From Acheta domesticus (Eukaryota; Arthropoda; Insecta; Orthoptera; Gryllidae): DNA of 64,000 bases. Positions within the stretch are counted from its first letter, which is position 1; each line of letters begins with the position of its first letter. Below the pieces are notes generated by a model. That model saw only the letters and a list, made by a program, of their open reading frames with translations, was not told the DNA's origin and made no database searches. Where the stretch lies: positions 180,341,675 to 180,405,674 of the forward strand of contig JAHLJT010000631.1 of assembly GCA_031308135.1 (NCBI GenBank). Reading direction: 5' to 3'. The position numbers were made by a program, and so were the translations under genes. Shown in pieces: positions 36,400 through 47,640 of this stretch.

Positions 36400-36680
36400 C
36401 GTGTGTTCGGGGAAGTGCCCCGCCCCCCAGGGGAGGGGAAGCCGTGGGATCGAGGGTGAAGAGGCAGCATCGTGTGTGCGGGGGCGTTAGGCGCTATGCC
36501 CGGCGCCCGCCCCGCGCGGGTGGCGGCGGCCCTCGCTGTCGTCTCGCTGTGGCTGTGGCTGCCTACCACCGCCTCCGCCTCCGTCTTCGCCGCCGCGTCG
36601 TCCGACGGGCCCGGCACCACCTTGCCCACCCCGTCCGCCACGCCGCCCTCGCCGCCGCAAGTGATGCTGGACGAGACAGG
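36400..36680. promoter_or_regulatory. CpG-rich 5' end around the signal-peptide exon
   Basis: GC content rises sharply from about 36395 and falls to AT-rich background immediately after 36700, just past the proposed splice donor. This is the usual appearance of a GC-rich first coding exon in an AT-rich genome. Confidence 0.45.
36496..36679 (+). CDS. First coding exon of a secreted or membrane protein (partial)
   Basis: ATG at 36496 has a purine at -3. The exon encodes 61 residues plus one base. Residues 1-8 are basic (MPGARPAR) and residues 9-22 form a hydrophobic core (VAAALAVVSLWLWL). A probable signal peptidase site follows TTASA near residue 28. The next part is a Thr/Ser/Pro-rich stretch (residues 35-54), then QVMLDET. 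The donor CAG|GTAGGC ends the exon at 36679 in phase 1, a phase common after signal-peptide exons of secreted and receptor proteins. Read through, the frame stops at 36703-36705. The frame can be extended upstream only to GTG at 36472, which I did not use. No family can be named from this part and no exon 2 was recognised downstream, so the first intron would exceed 27 kb. Confidence 0.55.
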
Positions 36681-37910
36681 TAGGCCTCGCGATAGACGCT
36701 GTTGAGGAAGAGGTTGCTGCATGACCTCGGCAACCAGTGTGAGCACTGCTAAAACGCTTACGGCGTCAATGACTCCGGAAACTATATTTTGTTCATTCAA
36801 CCTTGTATGTCAAAATTTGAAAAATATTTAATAACAGAAGCATCTTGTAAATCATTAGATTTTGTCAGGTTATTTCTGACTTAGAGATTAGTAGTTTTCG
36901 TTTTGGAGTAGATTCATTTCTGTCTTTCATTGAAAGTAAAATAAAAATGCATGTGTTGTTTATTTTCGAAATTAATGAAATCTATTTGAATATTAGAATC
37001 ATGTGTCATCATTTCAAAACATAATACAACCGTTCAACGTACATCTTAATCTTGCAAATATATTGTTTTCAGCGTTTTCTTGAAACAAAAATGTAGTAAT
37101 CCAAATGTATATTTTACAGTTCACATGTAGACGAGATTGTGAGAACTAATTCTTAATTACAGAAAGTTGGACGTATCTACGTATACGCAATGTCGATTTT
37201 ACCCACGATGTTAGAACTCAGACTTTTATGAATGTCGCTAGCAGACAGATAGTTTATAATGAAAAACGCAGTTATATTTTTAAGTGCTTTTAACCATTAG
37301 AACACGAGTCATGAACAAAAATATTAAATTTCATGCGGTCACCATGAGGCGTTAGGCGGACGCAATTGAGAAGCGGAGGCCGGAAGCGGGCGGTTCTCTT
37401 GAAAAGAAGGGTCAGCCCAGACTAATAACAATGGCACATTGCTAGCTCAAGAGAGAGCAGTGGCTTTCATATTAGTTGTCTGAGAAACAAATCGAACGCG
37501 ATATTTGCGTGTGCTGCATTTTGGCACCTTTTCCACACCTTGCATTTTGATTTGATTAAAAACTATTTATAAATAGTAAATATTGAAATGTTATCACATT
37601 AAATAAAAACAATAAGTTACAAAAATTATTTAATTAATTAGTTTAGTTTCAAATTACTATATATAAGTTTATTTTTAGAACATATGTAATGTAAAAATAC
37701 GGTCATTCGAACGACCTCCTTTGTCAATACTACGCTTGCAAGTTCTCTTGGAGATATTCATTATTGCTAGCGATTTATAAACCACTAACATTGAAATGTC
37801 TCGCCAAGAAACGAGTAAATACTTCTTAAAGTCAAAAGAACAAAAAATTTAGACTTTACGCGTCTTCGAATACGCATTATATTCATAATTTATGAAATAA
37901 CATTATAATT
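36681..37910 (+). other. Putative intron 1 DNA, no further exon seen
   Basis: AT-rich with stops in all frames. If the exon at 36496 is real, everything to the right edge of the window may be its first intron, with the transposons and SINEs lying inside it. Confidence 0.35.
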
Positions 37911-37990
37911 GCCGGCCTGGATAGCGGGGGTCACTTCGGCTGAAGAGCCGTAGTCGCCCTTACTATTACCTCCAGTGTTTCTTGCAGTGG
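37911..37990 (+). repeat. SINE family D copy 2 (head only)
   Basis: GCCGGCCTGGATAGC, GGTCACTTCGGCTGAAGAGC and CGTAGTCGCC closely match the head of the copy at 34806 on the opposite strand. The B box and tail are not preserved. Confidence 0.6.
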
Positions 37991-38380
37991 TCGCTAAATT
38001 ATTTTAGTTGTTGATAAGCCATCTTAAATAAGTAAAAAGTATAATTATAGTAGTCATGTAAAACACTATGGTAAGCGACCTGCATAATCACGAGTTCGTT
38101 AATATCAGGCAGTATTCCAAAGTTCTATAATCTGGATAATTATGTTCTAAATAAATATCACGCTCGGAATCAAGTGCCCAGATATCTCGGAAATCTGTTC
38201 AAAGTAGGGGCTCTTGTAGTTTCCTACACCAAGAGTAGTGTAGTTGTGTTAAGTTAAGTGTACTTTAAGTTATAATGTAAGCCATCAAGACACAGGATGG
38301 GGTAATTTATTACTGTTAACTGTGTACTATCCAACAATAAATAAATCATTATTAAAAAAAATATCTTGGAAATGTATTTT
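37991..38380. other. No gene recognised
   Basis: AT-rich, nothing supportable. Confidence 0.45.
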
Positions 38381-38389
38381 TGTGCTTGT

Positions 38390-38480
38390 GTGGGTAAAGC
38401 CCTGCTGTCAACGGTCGCTCTCGACATCGGAAGGCGCAGAGTTCCGCGGCCCCGTTCACTCCTTGCTCGTGCGCACGTAA
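38390..38480 (+). repeat. Possible SINE head, decayed
   Basis: GTGTGGGTAAAGCCCTGCTG, then CATCGGAAGGCGCAGAGTTC and CGCGG, have the order of a pol III A box and a weak B box (AGAGTTCCGCGG). CpG-rich compared with its surroundings. No second copy was found. Confidence 0.3.
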
Positions 38481-38499
38481 CCACCGACAGAGACATTTC

Positions 38500-39740
38500 C
38501 ACACTCAATATGTTTGCTAATAATTTTTCTTTCAATATTCTCAAAAGCACTTACAAATTTTACTATTTGCGTTTTCGTTTACCCAATATCTACTGACAAC
38601 ATTTCATAAAAAATCTGTGAGACTCTCTTGGTAAATGTCGCGTGCTTATTACGTGGAGCCTGAGAATAAACTTCATCTGAGAGGTGTTAGTTTATTTCTA
38701 GAAAAATAAAAAACAAGTATTCAGAATATTGGAATATTAGTACTGGATTGCAGTAGTAGAAATTTAGTTCATAAGTTAAATTAGTAGTTTCAAAAATCGG
38801 AGATAATTTAATACCAATTAATAGATTAGTTTAATAAAAATAGAATTGAATCTTTTGTTCATAAAGAGACAAAATGTCTTGTAAGAAAAAAAGAGCAGCT
38901 AAAGGTTTTTTAGTACACTTCAATATTTAATCAATCATTTACTTTAATTAGGCGAGTGCATCACTGTGAAATTACATGAAATGTTTTATTAATGTCATAT
39001 AATTAAAATTGTATTTAATTCTGTAAAATTGCAACACAATGGCATGAATTTATCAAAAAATTAAATTTTCATTAAAAAATTGTTCAGCGGCAAAACATTA
39101 TTTTACGATATTTACTGCAGTACAAATATTCGCAAAAGTTTTTTTAAAGTTTTTCTTCTAAATGCTGCTAAGTCGTAGACACCTTTTCAATTCTACATTG
39201 ATAGACTAAGACCTAAACTTAGAGTATAATTTCTGACGTCACAGAGAATCCCATTCTGGGAAATTGAGCTTGAAAATTATGATGTGAAAATGAATAAAGA
39301 TATTTCCTTCGACTTTGTATCATTTTCTTAATAAATTACTGCAGCTCGTTACTGAATGTTGGTCAATACACTTCATTAAACTATATATTCCTACCTTTGA
39401 CAAATCACAGACAAGATTATACTGAAAACATTAAGAGGTAATTAATCATTGGTCGTCGTTCTAGAAAACTGTTTGCTCTTTTGAGACGACCTGCTAGTAG
39501 ATGAGAAACTGCGCAAACTGCTGAAATATTAATTTGGAGAGAATCTGACATGAAATTACCTCTTTTAAGAGGTAAGGTTTAACGAAATTAATGGTGTTAC
39601 AACAGATCATATTTTCTCTCATTATTTGCAGCATTCATTTTCAAAAATTTAGTGAGTTCGAAGATAATAGAACCTGCGCCATTTTTTTGTTATTTAAGGT
39701 TGCATCAACTACTAGGTCGTTAGCGACCACTATTGGATTT
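38500..39740. other. AT-rich DNA, no gene seen
   Basis: No coding or RNA signature recognised. Confidence 0.45.
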
Positions 39741-39744
39741 AACG

Positions 39745-39900
39745 TATGAGGATGAAACGATATGGCGATGATAAGGGGTGAAAGGACGAACACATATAAC
39801 CATGCTCGAAGTGGCACTGGAACTCGCGACCTGTCGGTCCGAGATCACGACGGCACTACTGCTTTAGCGATCTCGGCCACGCGGCAGACCCTGCGTCATT
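39745..39900 (-). repeat. tRNA-derived SINE, family B-like copy 3
   Basis: The minus-strand head has the Ser-tRNA-like A box GTGGCCGAGAT (39870-39880), then AAAGCAGTAGTGCCGTCGTG, ATCTCGGACC and a decayed B box GCGAGTTCCAGTGCC (39812-39826). The head parallels that of the copy at 3745-3945 (GTCGAGATCC, AAAGCATAGTCGCTGTG). The tail is short and differs. Confidence 0.55.
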
Positions 39901-40089
39901 TTATAAGCGTACTGTACTGTAAAAAATATTTAAAGAAAAAATGTTAAGCTGCTTTTGAGAATTTTTTAAACAGTGCTTTCACTTAAGCAAACGTTATTGG
40001 GAAAACGACTCATAGTTCAAAAACATTGTCATATTTCATATCTGAAGATATACTTTTTTGAACTTATTTCATTAAGGAAACAAAGTTTA

Positions 40090-40300
40090 ATATAAAATAC
40101 GCCGTAGATTCGTGATCGTCCATATTGATCGGGGAATATCAATTTCGGAGAATGTTCTGGCGATAGCACTGACCACTGACGGACAAACACAAGCGAGTCG
40201 GCGGACTTGTAGACAGTCCTTTAGATGGAAACCAATTTCGCAGCTTTAATGAACCACTTACCGGGGATTCTGAGAACACGACGCATTAGAGAAAGTAATT
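40090..40300 (+). repeat. Degenerate REP-U-like fragment
   Basis: TATCAATTTCGGAGAAT, GCACTGACC, GACGGACAAAC, GGAAACCAATTTCG and AGAGAAAGTAATTTGCTA occur in the same order as in the last 250 bp of the window. Strongly diverged. Confidence 0.4.
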
Positions 40301-41415
40301 TGCTACTCTTAGGAATAAATTTTTCGAAATCAGTTATCATATATCGTAGGAAGAACCCTGGCTGAAAGTCAGTGAAAAGAATATTAGAACACTCCAATTA
40401 AGTTTAAGACATTCTCGCGTTTCTCATGTTGGTATTTAATTCACACCCTCAGTAGTATCCGCAATTGCTTCATTTTTTCACAATATAGGATTATTAACGA
40501 TCAAAATGTATTTACTTTTATTATATATTGATTAAAAAGAACTACTGTTCTACATTGTTACCATGGCCACAATAAAGAAAACGAGAAAACGTGTAGCAGA
40601 AATCCAATTTTTTACAACATGATTAGCTTTTTATACAGTTACATCAAATTTAACTTTTATTACTGGGATAAAATATTCTTAGTATGTAACATACGATAAT
40701 TAAAGTAATTAATGCTTATCACATAGGTGAAATAGTAAGCGCAATCACATGTTGATCCTAAAGAAACCTGTTACCAAGAATTCGTTAACTTGCGTGGCTT
40801 GAGTGCTTGCGTTGCTTGAAATTCATCGAGCAATATTGTAGCACATAGCACGAGATTAAAGACTTCTTCTATTCTTTTTAAACTAATATAAAATATGTTT
40901 CACATAGCACTAAGGTCAATGGATTAATCATGTTAAGTTATTAACAATATACGTAATAAATGTTTCAATGAATATAAGTATTTCTTGATATTGAGAACGT
41001 CATAATATTAGAACAGGGCTTGCAGAGAAAAAATTATTACATTGTCCCAGCAAAGCACCTTCTTCCTTTTTCCATACTATAGGGAAATTCTTTAGAGTTA
41101 AATGGGAATTATTATCGGAATTAACTTCATTTTAGCTCGGAATATTAGATTTATCTCCATTCGAGATACCTTGCATTTGGTAACTGTTGAGCAAAGCGTC
41201 GCATCCACGAAAGTACTAAAAAATTGTAAAAGTTTATTATTAATTTTTTTCACCTACAAACAGTCTCAATATATTTAATTTAAGAAGTCTTGAGAAATGG
41301 TATTCTATGAATAAGTTATAATAAACAGAATGCTTGACTCTGACTGCATGATAACTATACCTACAAAACACAGCATTGTAATGGTTTTACACAATACTTG
41401 CAAATGCATTCTTTG
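40301..41415. other. AT-rich DNA, no gene seen
   Basis: No coding or RNA signature recognised before the mariner left end. Confidence 0.45.
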
Positions 41416-42747
41416 TCAGAAAAGTTCCAGGACTCTTTTTTATTTCTGAGTTGGCTATACTAAAAAGATACTAATGTTGGTTTTATGTTACCTGGTATAT
41501 GATTTCACTTGGCATGACGTCCACCATGTTTTCGCGCAAACACACTACATGGCAGTGCTGTGTTTAGCAACACACTGTTTTGGTAGTTTTCACAGTAGTA
41601 AAGGTGGCACAATGGTTGCAGATTTGCGCAAAGAATGAACATTAAGTTCTGCATTAAGCTCGGGAAAACCTCTAGTGAAGAGTGGAACATGATTAAACAA
41701 GCGAAAGCAAGCGAGACACTTTCAAGAAGTCGAGTTCTCGACTGGCACAAAAGGTTTCGTGAAGGTAAAGATTCAGTACAAGACAATCTCAGAGCTGGTC
41801 GCCCGTCTACAGCACAGTCCACTGCAAACGTGAAGCGAGTAAGGCAGTTATTGCAAGAAGACTGCCGTTTACCAGTGCTTACGATAACAGAAGAATTGTA
41901 TTTGAATCGTGATGTGTGTCTCAAGATTTAACGAGAAGATTTAAGGAAACGGAAACTTAATGCAAAACTCGTCCCTCACTAACAGATGAACTGAAATATC
42001 GAAGATAAATTTGTGCTGAATTTGTGAATCTCTTTCCCCACACGTCATATACAGTTTTTTACCGTGTTTTGACAAATAAATAAATAAACTATTGTATAGA
42101 GCGAGACTTGATCGCACATTTGTGTCCAAGATTATAGCAGAGAATGAAAGTTAGTGCTACCAATATAACCCTCACACGAAGCATTAGAGTGGTGAAGTGG
42201 CGAAGGTCATGGATCACTAACCTCGAAAGTCAAACGACAACTTTCGAGAACAAAGACAACTTTGATCGCATTCTTTGATAGTAGAGATTGGTTCACAATG
42301 AGTTTGTTCCTCCAGGTCAAACAGTAAATCAAACTCTTTGTCTCGTCTTGAAACGTTTGCGACAAGAAATTAGACGTCCCCGCCCTGATTTGTGACATTC
42401 TCAGGACTGCTTCTTACAGCATCACAATGCAAGATCCCATACTACTATTATCTCTTAACGAGTATCTGGGCCAGACATAATTTTATTGTCATTTCAAATC
42501 CGCCATATTCGCCCGACCTCTCAGCTTGAGATTTTTTCTTGTTACCGGGTATGAAAAGGTGACCGACAGGAAAGCTTAATGAAGATACTGCAGACATCCA
42601 ACGGGCGGTGACAGCTTACAGGCATTGCAGCTGCAGATTTCTCTGCTTGTATATAAACCAGGAGATTACTTTGATAGGAGCTAGTAATCAATAATTCGTA
42701 ATTGCAATTTTCTAATTTTTATGTCATTAGTCCTGGAACTTTTCTGA
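41416..42747 (+). mobile_element. Mariner DNA transposon, complete ends, inactive
   Basis: A 1.33-kb element bounded by perfect 19-bp terminal inverted repeats, TCAGAAAAGTTCCAGGACT at 41416-41434 and its complement at 42729-42747. A decayed transposase lies between them on the + strand. Length and organisation are typical of mariner. The TA target duplication expected for the superfamily is not evident directly outside the repeats as drawn, so the true ends may differ by a few bases. Confidence 0.9.
41612..42690 (+). pseudogene. Mariner transposase pseudogene
   Basis: The enzyme would cut and paste the element using a paired helix-turn-helix DNA-binding domain and a DDD catalytic core. The N-terminal HTH part is clear from 41635 (FCIKLGKTSSEEWNMIKQAK, SRSRVLDWHKRF, RAGRPST, TITEELYLNRD). 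The frame probably began at ATG 41612 (MVADLRKE) and a small indel now separates the two. After the stop at 41931 the rest survives in pieces: RLRQEIRRPRPDL, then HHNARSH at 42420-42440 in place of HDNARSH, so the second catalytic Asp is His. NPPYSPDLSA follows, then a stop just before DFFLLP (about 42500-42545). Several other stops and frameshifts are present. Definitely inactive. Confidence 0.9.
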
Positions 42748-42749
42748 AA

Positions 42750-43950
42750 AATGAGAGTTTGAAAACTATTTCATTAGAGTAATAAATTGAAGAAAAAGTT
42801 TAATTCACTATCTATGCATGCTATCAACCCCTAAAACTTTTATTGCAATCTGATAAAAGTACTACTAGGATTTTCTCTCATATATCAGTCAATATTAATT
42901 TCTAAACAATGACAACAATTCCCTTAAACCATGTAATAGGTATACAAATTGAGGGGTAGAACGAAGGGAAAAACTTACTTCCCGGACCGTAGAAGACTTC
43001 ATTGTTTCAGTACCGCTTTCACAATGATCTGAGTTGAAATCTGAGAGAGCGTAGAAGAGCTAAAAACTAACAGTAGAAAAGTCTCAAAAACTGAATATTC
43101 CAGTCTTGATCATATTGAATTTGTAAAATAGAAGTTTGTGTAACAAAATCAGATATATTTTCAAATCTTTATTAGCACATTTGGTTGTTCTTTTACTTCA
43201 AATTTAAAGTGAGATGGCGTTTGGCTATCAAAGACCAATTTCATTACACGGCTCCGGTTTTCGGCCTAGGGGATTAACAAAAAACATGAAGTCTGCATAA
43301 AGCGGAAATTGCAAAGCACTTCATGCAAAGTCACTTTTCTATTTAATTATTGCCATTCACATTTTAACTACGGAAAAGAATGCCTTCGTTTCCGTCACTT
43401 GTTCTTCGCTTTCGTTTATCAATCTCCGAATTCGGATCGTTTCCTTACCATAAGGAGTAAGACCCAGAAATTTTCTTCGACAATGGTATGCTAAATTCCT
43501 ATATTTTTCCTATACATAGTAATCAAGTAGCCTGCATGTGTCCGTGCTTTCGTCCATTTTCACGGTTAGAGCTTGTCTGTTCTACCATTCGGGGAAATTG
43601 AAATGTCAATCCACTGTCTGCTAGTGAGGAACTTCCATTCAACGAGAACATTGTAAGAGGCTTTCTAAATGTATGAGTTTTGGGGGATTTTAAGCCCGTA
43701 AAACGTGATTGGGAGTACTGGTTAAGGCATTTAAACGAGTGATCAATAACTCATTCAATATCTCTCGACGATACGAATTTATTGGAAATATTTTTGGATA
43801 CATTCTTCTACAATATTGGGGAATAAAGTTAGGAAAAATGTACTGGGGGAGAGAGCTACTTGGAGAAGTGAAAACACTTTGCATAATTAAAATGTCATTG
43901 CGTCATAGCATGAAGCTTAAAAATATGATTATTCAGATGAAAGGTAATTG
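42750..43950. other. No gene recognised
   Basis: AT-rich with short open frames that carry no recognisable domain. Confidence 0.45.
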
Positions 43951-43953
43951 ATA

Positions 43954-44240
43954 TCCTCGAGGCAGCTCTTGGTCAGCGTTCTCGCACTTCCAGTACGCAG
44001 CCCCGGGTTCGATTCCCGGTCGAGGCAAGACTATAGTGTACATTTTTCTTGTAATGTCCCAGTATATGTTGCTGTGTAACGAATGAGAAAATTCACTTCT
44101 TAGGTTGAGAAGACCGGAATACGGCGTGGGGTGCCCTCTTAACCCACTGTACCATAACCACACCTACCCTCTTAACCCATGGCCGCGAAAGCAGGGACGT
44201 CGCCGGTAGGCCTGAGCCCGTTCACGGGACGTAGTACAAG
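43954..44240 (+). repeat. tRNA-Gly-like SINE, family E
   Basis: The head is recognisably tRNA-derived. A 5' TCCTCGA (43954-43960) pairs with TCGAGGC over six of seven positions. A perfect T arm CCGGG-TTCGATT-CCCGG contains the B box GGTTCGATTCC (44006-44016), and CTTCCAG suggests a glycine UCC anticodon region. The anticodon stem does not form, so it is not a working tRNA gene. The body continues with ATGTCCCAGTATATG, CGGAATACGGCG, CTCTTAACCCACTG and GCCCGTTCACGGGAC. Confidence 0.65.
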
Positions 44241-45642
44241 ATAATTGATACTAATGTAATACACTACTAATACACTATAATTAAAGTATAAAATTTTAAA
44301 CAGGATATTTCCGTTGATTATTTTTCATGTAAATTGCTATATACCTTTATGGACAAAGAAAGTAATTGCATTAATTTTAATAGTTTTTTATTCGTGCATA
44401 GAAACAAATGAAACTTAATAGCAAGACAAAATCTACAGAAGGCGTCTATAAAAGCTAGTACCTAGTTCTTTCTTTCTTAGGAATGGGCTTTGTAGCCTCA
44501 CAATAAAACTGAAATACCGAAGGGAAATTTAGTTAATAGTTGGTTTTTCTTTTATAATTGTTGTTGTTCCCAAGAATGTGATTCCATTGTTCAACAGATC
44601 CATGGAAGCCGTGGAATAACTACTGTAATAGTTGTCAGACCTAAGGTTATATTCTTAAGGTGTTAATTCGGAATTCACTGCTATGTTAATCTTTTGAATA
44701 ATTTCATTTTCCCCTTCAGATTCACTTGAAAAATCAACCAATTCTCTACCGGGAGATGGTTCTAGAAGAGTAGGAATTTCATATATATTGCATTTTATAC
44801 ATACAGTTCCATCGCAAAGCAATTTTTAAGCTATTTCCGGGCGCAAGCGGTAAGGAGTAGCCGGTAAACCGACCTTTCAACTTCGCGCGACGTTCACTGT
44901 TGACAGAGAGGTGCGAACGTCTCAAACGTGTGACTCACAAGTGTGAAATAAGCTCGAAATAGAATACGCGAGATATCCATCGGAAACAAGGTCAACAATC
45001 ACGGATCGCATCATAATAAAAAGTGCGGCACTGAGTGCCACGACAGCACCTGCTTAAGGGTCAATGCTAAAACAGTAAGTTGTCCAAAACAATAAGTGAT
45101 GGTAGAATCTACTTTTTTCTTACAATATGATGCAAAAAGACAAGCAAAAATGTATAAATATGTTCCTTTTGTGTTATCAAACAGATATGTAACTGAATTA
45201 ATAGTTATCTAGAAAATCCATGACCACACTTGATTAGAAAATCAAGTAGTGTATAGGTTATCAGCCCAAAAGCTTCAAGTTTTGAAGACGCGAAGGTATT
45301 AAATTAATTATTAACTTTGCAATGCATTGGCAAATGAAAAACAGAACGAGAAGTACTAAAAGGCCTATGGGAGTCATTGATATTCATTACGATCTCTTCG
45401 GGTTTTATATAATGCTACTACAATTTCCGATCTAAATAATTTGTATGCTCTCGTCGTTCATCAATTTGCATGTATTAAATTGCAGGCAACTAAATAAAGA
45501 ATTACATGTTTTAATTTGAGAATTAATTGGGCTATGTGACTAAAATTCTGAGAATAAAATTGATAATCAATTACGTTTTTAAAAAACATAGCAAATGAAC
45601 AAAAATGTTCTTGGGAAGATTCAATATACTTGCCGTTTACAA
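44241..45642. other. AT-rich DNA, no gene seen
   Basis: Mostly AT-rich, with a CpG-richer patch at 44835-44920. No coding or RNA signature. Confidence 0.45.
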
Positions 45643-46600
45643 ATTAAAGAGAGAGAGAGAGAGGGAGAGAGAGAGAGGGAGAGGAAGGGATATGAAGGGA
45701 GATGGAGAGGAAGGGAGAGGAGGAGAAAGGGAGAGGAGGAGAAAGGGAGAGGAGGAGAAAGGGAGAGGAGGAGAAAGGGAGAGGAGGAGAAAGGGAGAGG
45801 AGGAGAAAGGGAGAGGAGGAGAAAGGGAGAGGAGGAGAAAGGGAGAGGAGGAGAAAGGGAGAGGGGGAGAAAGGGAGAGGGGAGAAAGGGAGAGGGGAGA
45901 AAGGGAGAGGGGAGAAAGGGAGAGGGGAGAAAGGGAGAGGGGAGAAAGGGAGAGGGGAGAAAGGGAGAGGGGAGAAAGGGAGAGGGGAGAAAGGGAGAGG
46001 GGAGAAAGGGAGAGGGGAGAAAGGGAGAGGGGAGAAAGGGAGAGGGGAGAAAGGGAGAGGGGAGAAAGGGAGAGGGGAGAAAGGGAGAGGGGAGAAAGGG
46101 AGAGGGGAGAAAGGGAGAGGGGAGAAAGGGAGAGGGGAGAAAGGGAGAGGGGAGAAAGGGAGAGGGGAGAAAGGGAGAGGGGAGAAAGGGAGGAGGGGAG
46201 AAAGGGAGAGGGGAGAAAGGGAGAGGGGAGAAAGGGAGAGGGGAGAGAGAGTGAGGATGGGAGAGAGATAATAGGGTGGGAGGGAAATGGAGGGAGAGGG
46301 AAAAGGGAAGAATGGCCGGGAGAGCGAAAGAAGACAAGAGAGGGCGAGGGAGATGGAAGGAGGGAAATGGAGAGAGAAGGATGGAGTTGGAAATAGTGGG
46401 AAAGGGAAATGGCGTGGGAGGCAGTGGGGAAGCAGGGCAGGGATAGCGGGAGAGGGTGAGGGAGAGGGAAGGAGGGAGATGGAGAGAGGAGGGAAATGGA
46501 GAGGGAATGCTGAGTAGGGAATGTAGAGGAAGGGAAGTGGAGAGGGAGAGGCGGAAGAAAGGCAGGGAGAGTAAGGGGGAGAGAGAGAGAGAGAGGACGA
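45643..46600. repeat. GA-rich satellite region with 16-bp and 15-bp arrays
   Basis: Begins with (GA)n at 45643-45680. A 16-bp array (AGGAGAAAGGGAGAGG) runs from 45721 to 45880, ten units. It switches to a 15-bp array (GGAGAAAGGGAGAGG) from 45881 to about 46243, roughly 24 units with one 16-bp variant near 46190. From 45704 to 46251 there is no pyrimidine on the + strand. Irregular GA-rich sequence continues to about 46600, ending in another (GA)n. The long frames through it on both strands are artefacts. Confidence 0.95.
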
Positions 46601-46920
46601 CAGAGAGATTTAGCGAAAACTGTGCCAGACCGAGTGCATATGTATACTTTCATGAAGTGTGTTTATATACTACGTTGATGTTTTTATGGGTAGTAAATGT
46701 GTGTGTAGAAAAGCAAAAAGTGACTGTACTACTTGTCAGTGATGTTGGGTGAAGTTACCTACACTCCACACTAACGAAAGGTTAGCAGAGCCCATAGATC
46801 GCCAGACTTTTCCTAGTTCGTAATTACAAAGGCAATGAAACTTTCCAAAATTATGCCCAGTTTACATACTTTCTCCGCCATGTGTTTACGTTGTTAATAT
46901 TTGTACATTTAGATTAAGTG
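46601..46920. other. No gene recognised
   Basis: Mixed composition, nothing supportable. Confidence 0.45.
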
Positions 46921-47430
46921 GGGACGTGCAAACACGCATTGGGGCTCGCCGGGGTCGTTATCGTGCGCGGCGAGGTGACCTCTGCGGACTTTGCCGTACA
47001 CGGCGCGTATTATTCCCGAGCACCGTGATTAACGCCGCCGGGTCGTTGTCAAGTGCAGCCAGGCTCAAAATAATAGGGAGCGCCGGCGCGTTGGTGGCGA
47101 GAGCGGCGTATGAGTTGGCGACGGAGTAAGTGACGGTGGATCTGGCGACGACGGTGAACGTGGCGATGCCGGTGGATGTGGCGATGGCGGTGGGCGTAGC
47201 GAATGATGGTGAAGTAGTAATGACTGAGTACGTGGCGGGGGCGGTACGTGCGGGAAGAACGGAGGACGGGGTGGGAACATTAAATTAGTGGGGGCGGACG
47301 ATGTGGCGGGGTCGGTTAAGGAGGCGGGAACGGTAGATATGGTGAGGGCGATGGAGAGCCGGGAGCGAAGGAAGATGAGGAGAGGGGATGGTAGGCGGAG
47401 AGGTGAGAGATTAGGTGAAGGCGTCACTTA
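46920..47430. other. GC-rich block with degenerate GGTGGCGATG-type units
   Basis: 46920-47110 is CpG-rich unique sequence. 47110-47430 holds loosely repeated GTGGCGA(T/C)G and GCGGTGG units, probably a decayed minisatellite. A 67-codon frame at 46926-47129 starts at GTG and resembles nothing known. Confidence 0.4.
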
Positions 47431-47579
47431 CGTAAGTGATAACGCGTAAGGATGAGGTACAGAAGAGGAAACTATGATGGATAATTTTGCGATTGCGACC
47501 TCGATGTTACCGACGCCGGTTGATTGATTGATTAGTGATTTCAGGCGCGTTAATTCTTAAGATCATTAGTCGTGTAACT

Positions 47580-47640
47580 GTATTGCATTTTTCTCGCGAG
47601 GTGGTGGTGGTCGTGGTGGTGGTAATATTCCCCCACTCGA
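47580..47640. repeat. Short GGTGGT-rich patch
   Basis: Local GGTGGTGGTGGTCGTGG repeat near 47600-47622. Minor. Confidence 0.5.

Noticed and set aside
43954..44029. Functional tRNA-Gly gene
   Set aside because: The anticodon stem cannot form and a SINE-like body follows, so it was called a SINE.
45595..46653. Frames of 189-338 codons in the GA-rich array
   Set aside because: The homopurine strand lacks stops except TAA/TAG/TGA, which need T, so all frames stay open; not coding.
46926..47129. 67-residue frame as a possible exon
   Set aside because: GTG start, no domain, and a decayed GC-rich minisatellite follows.
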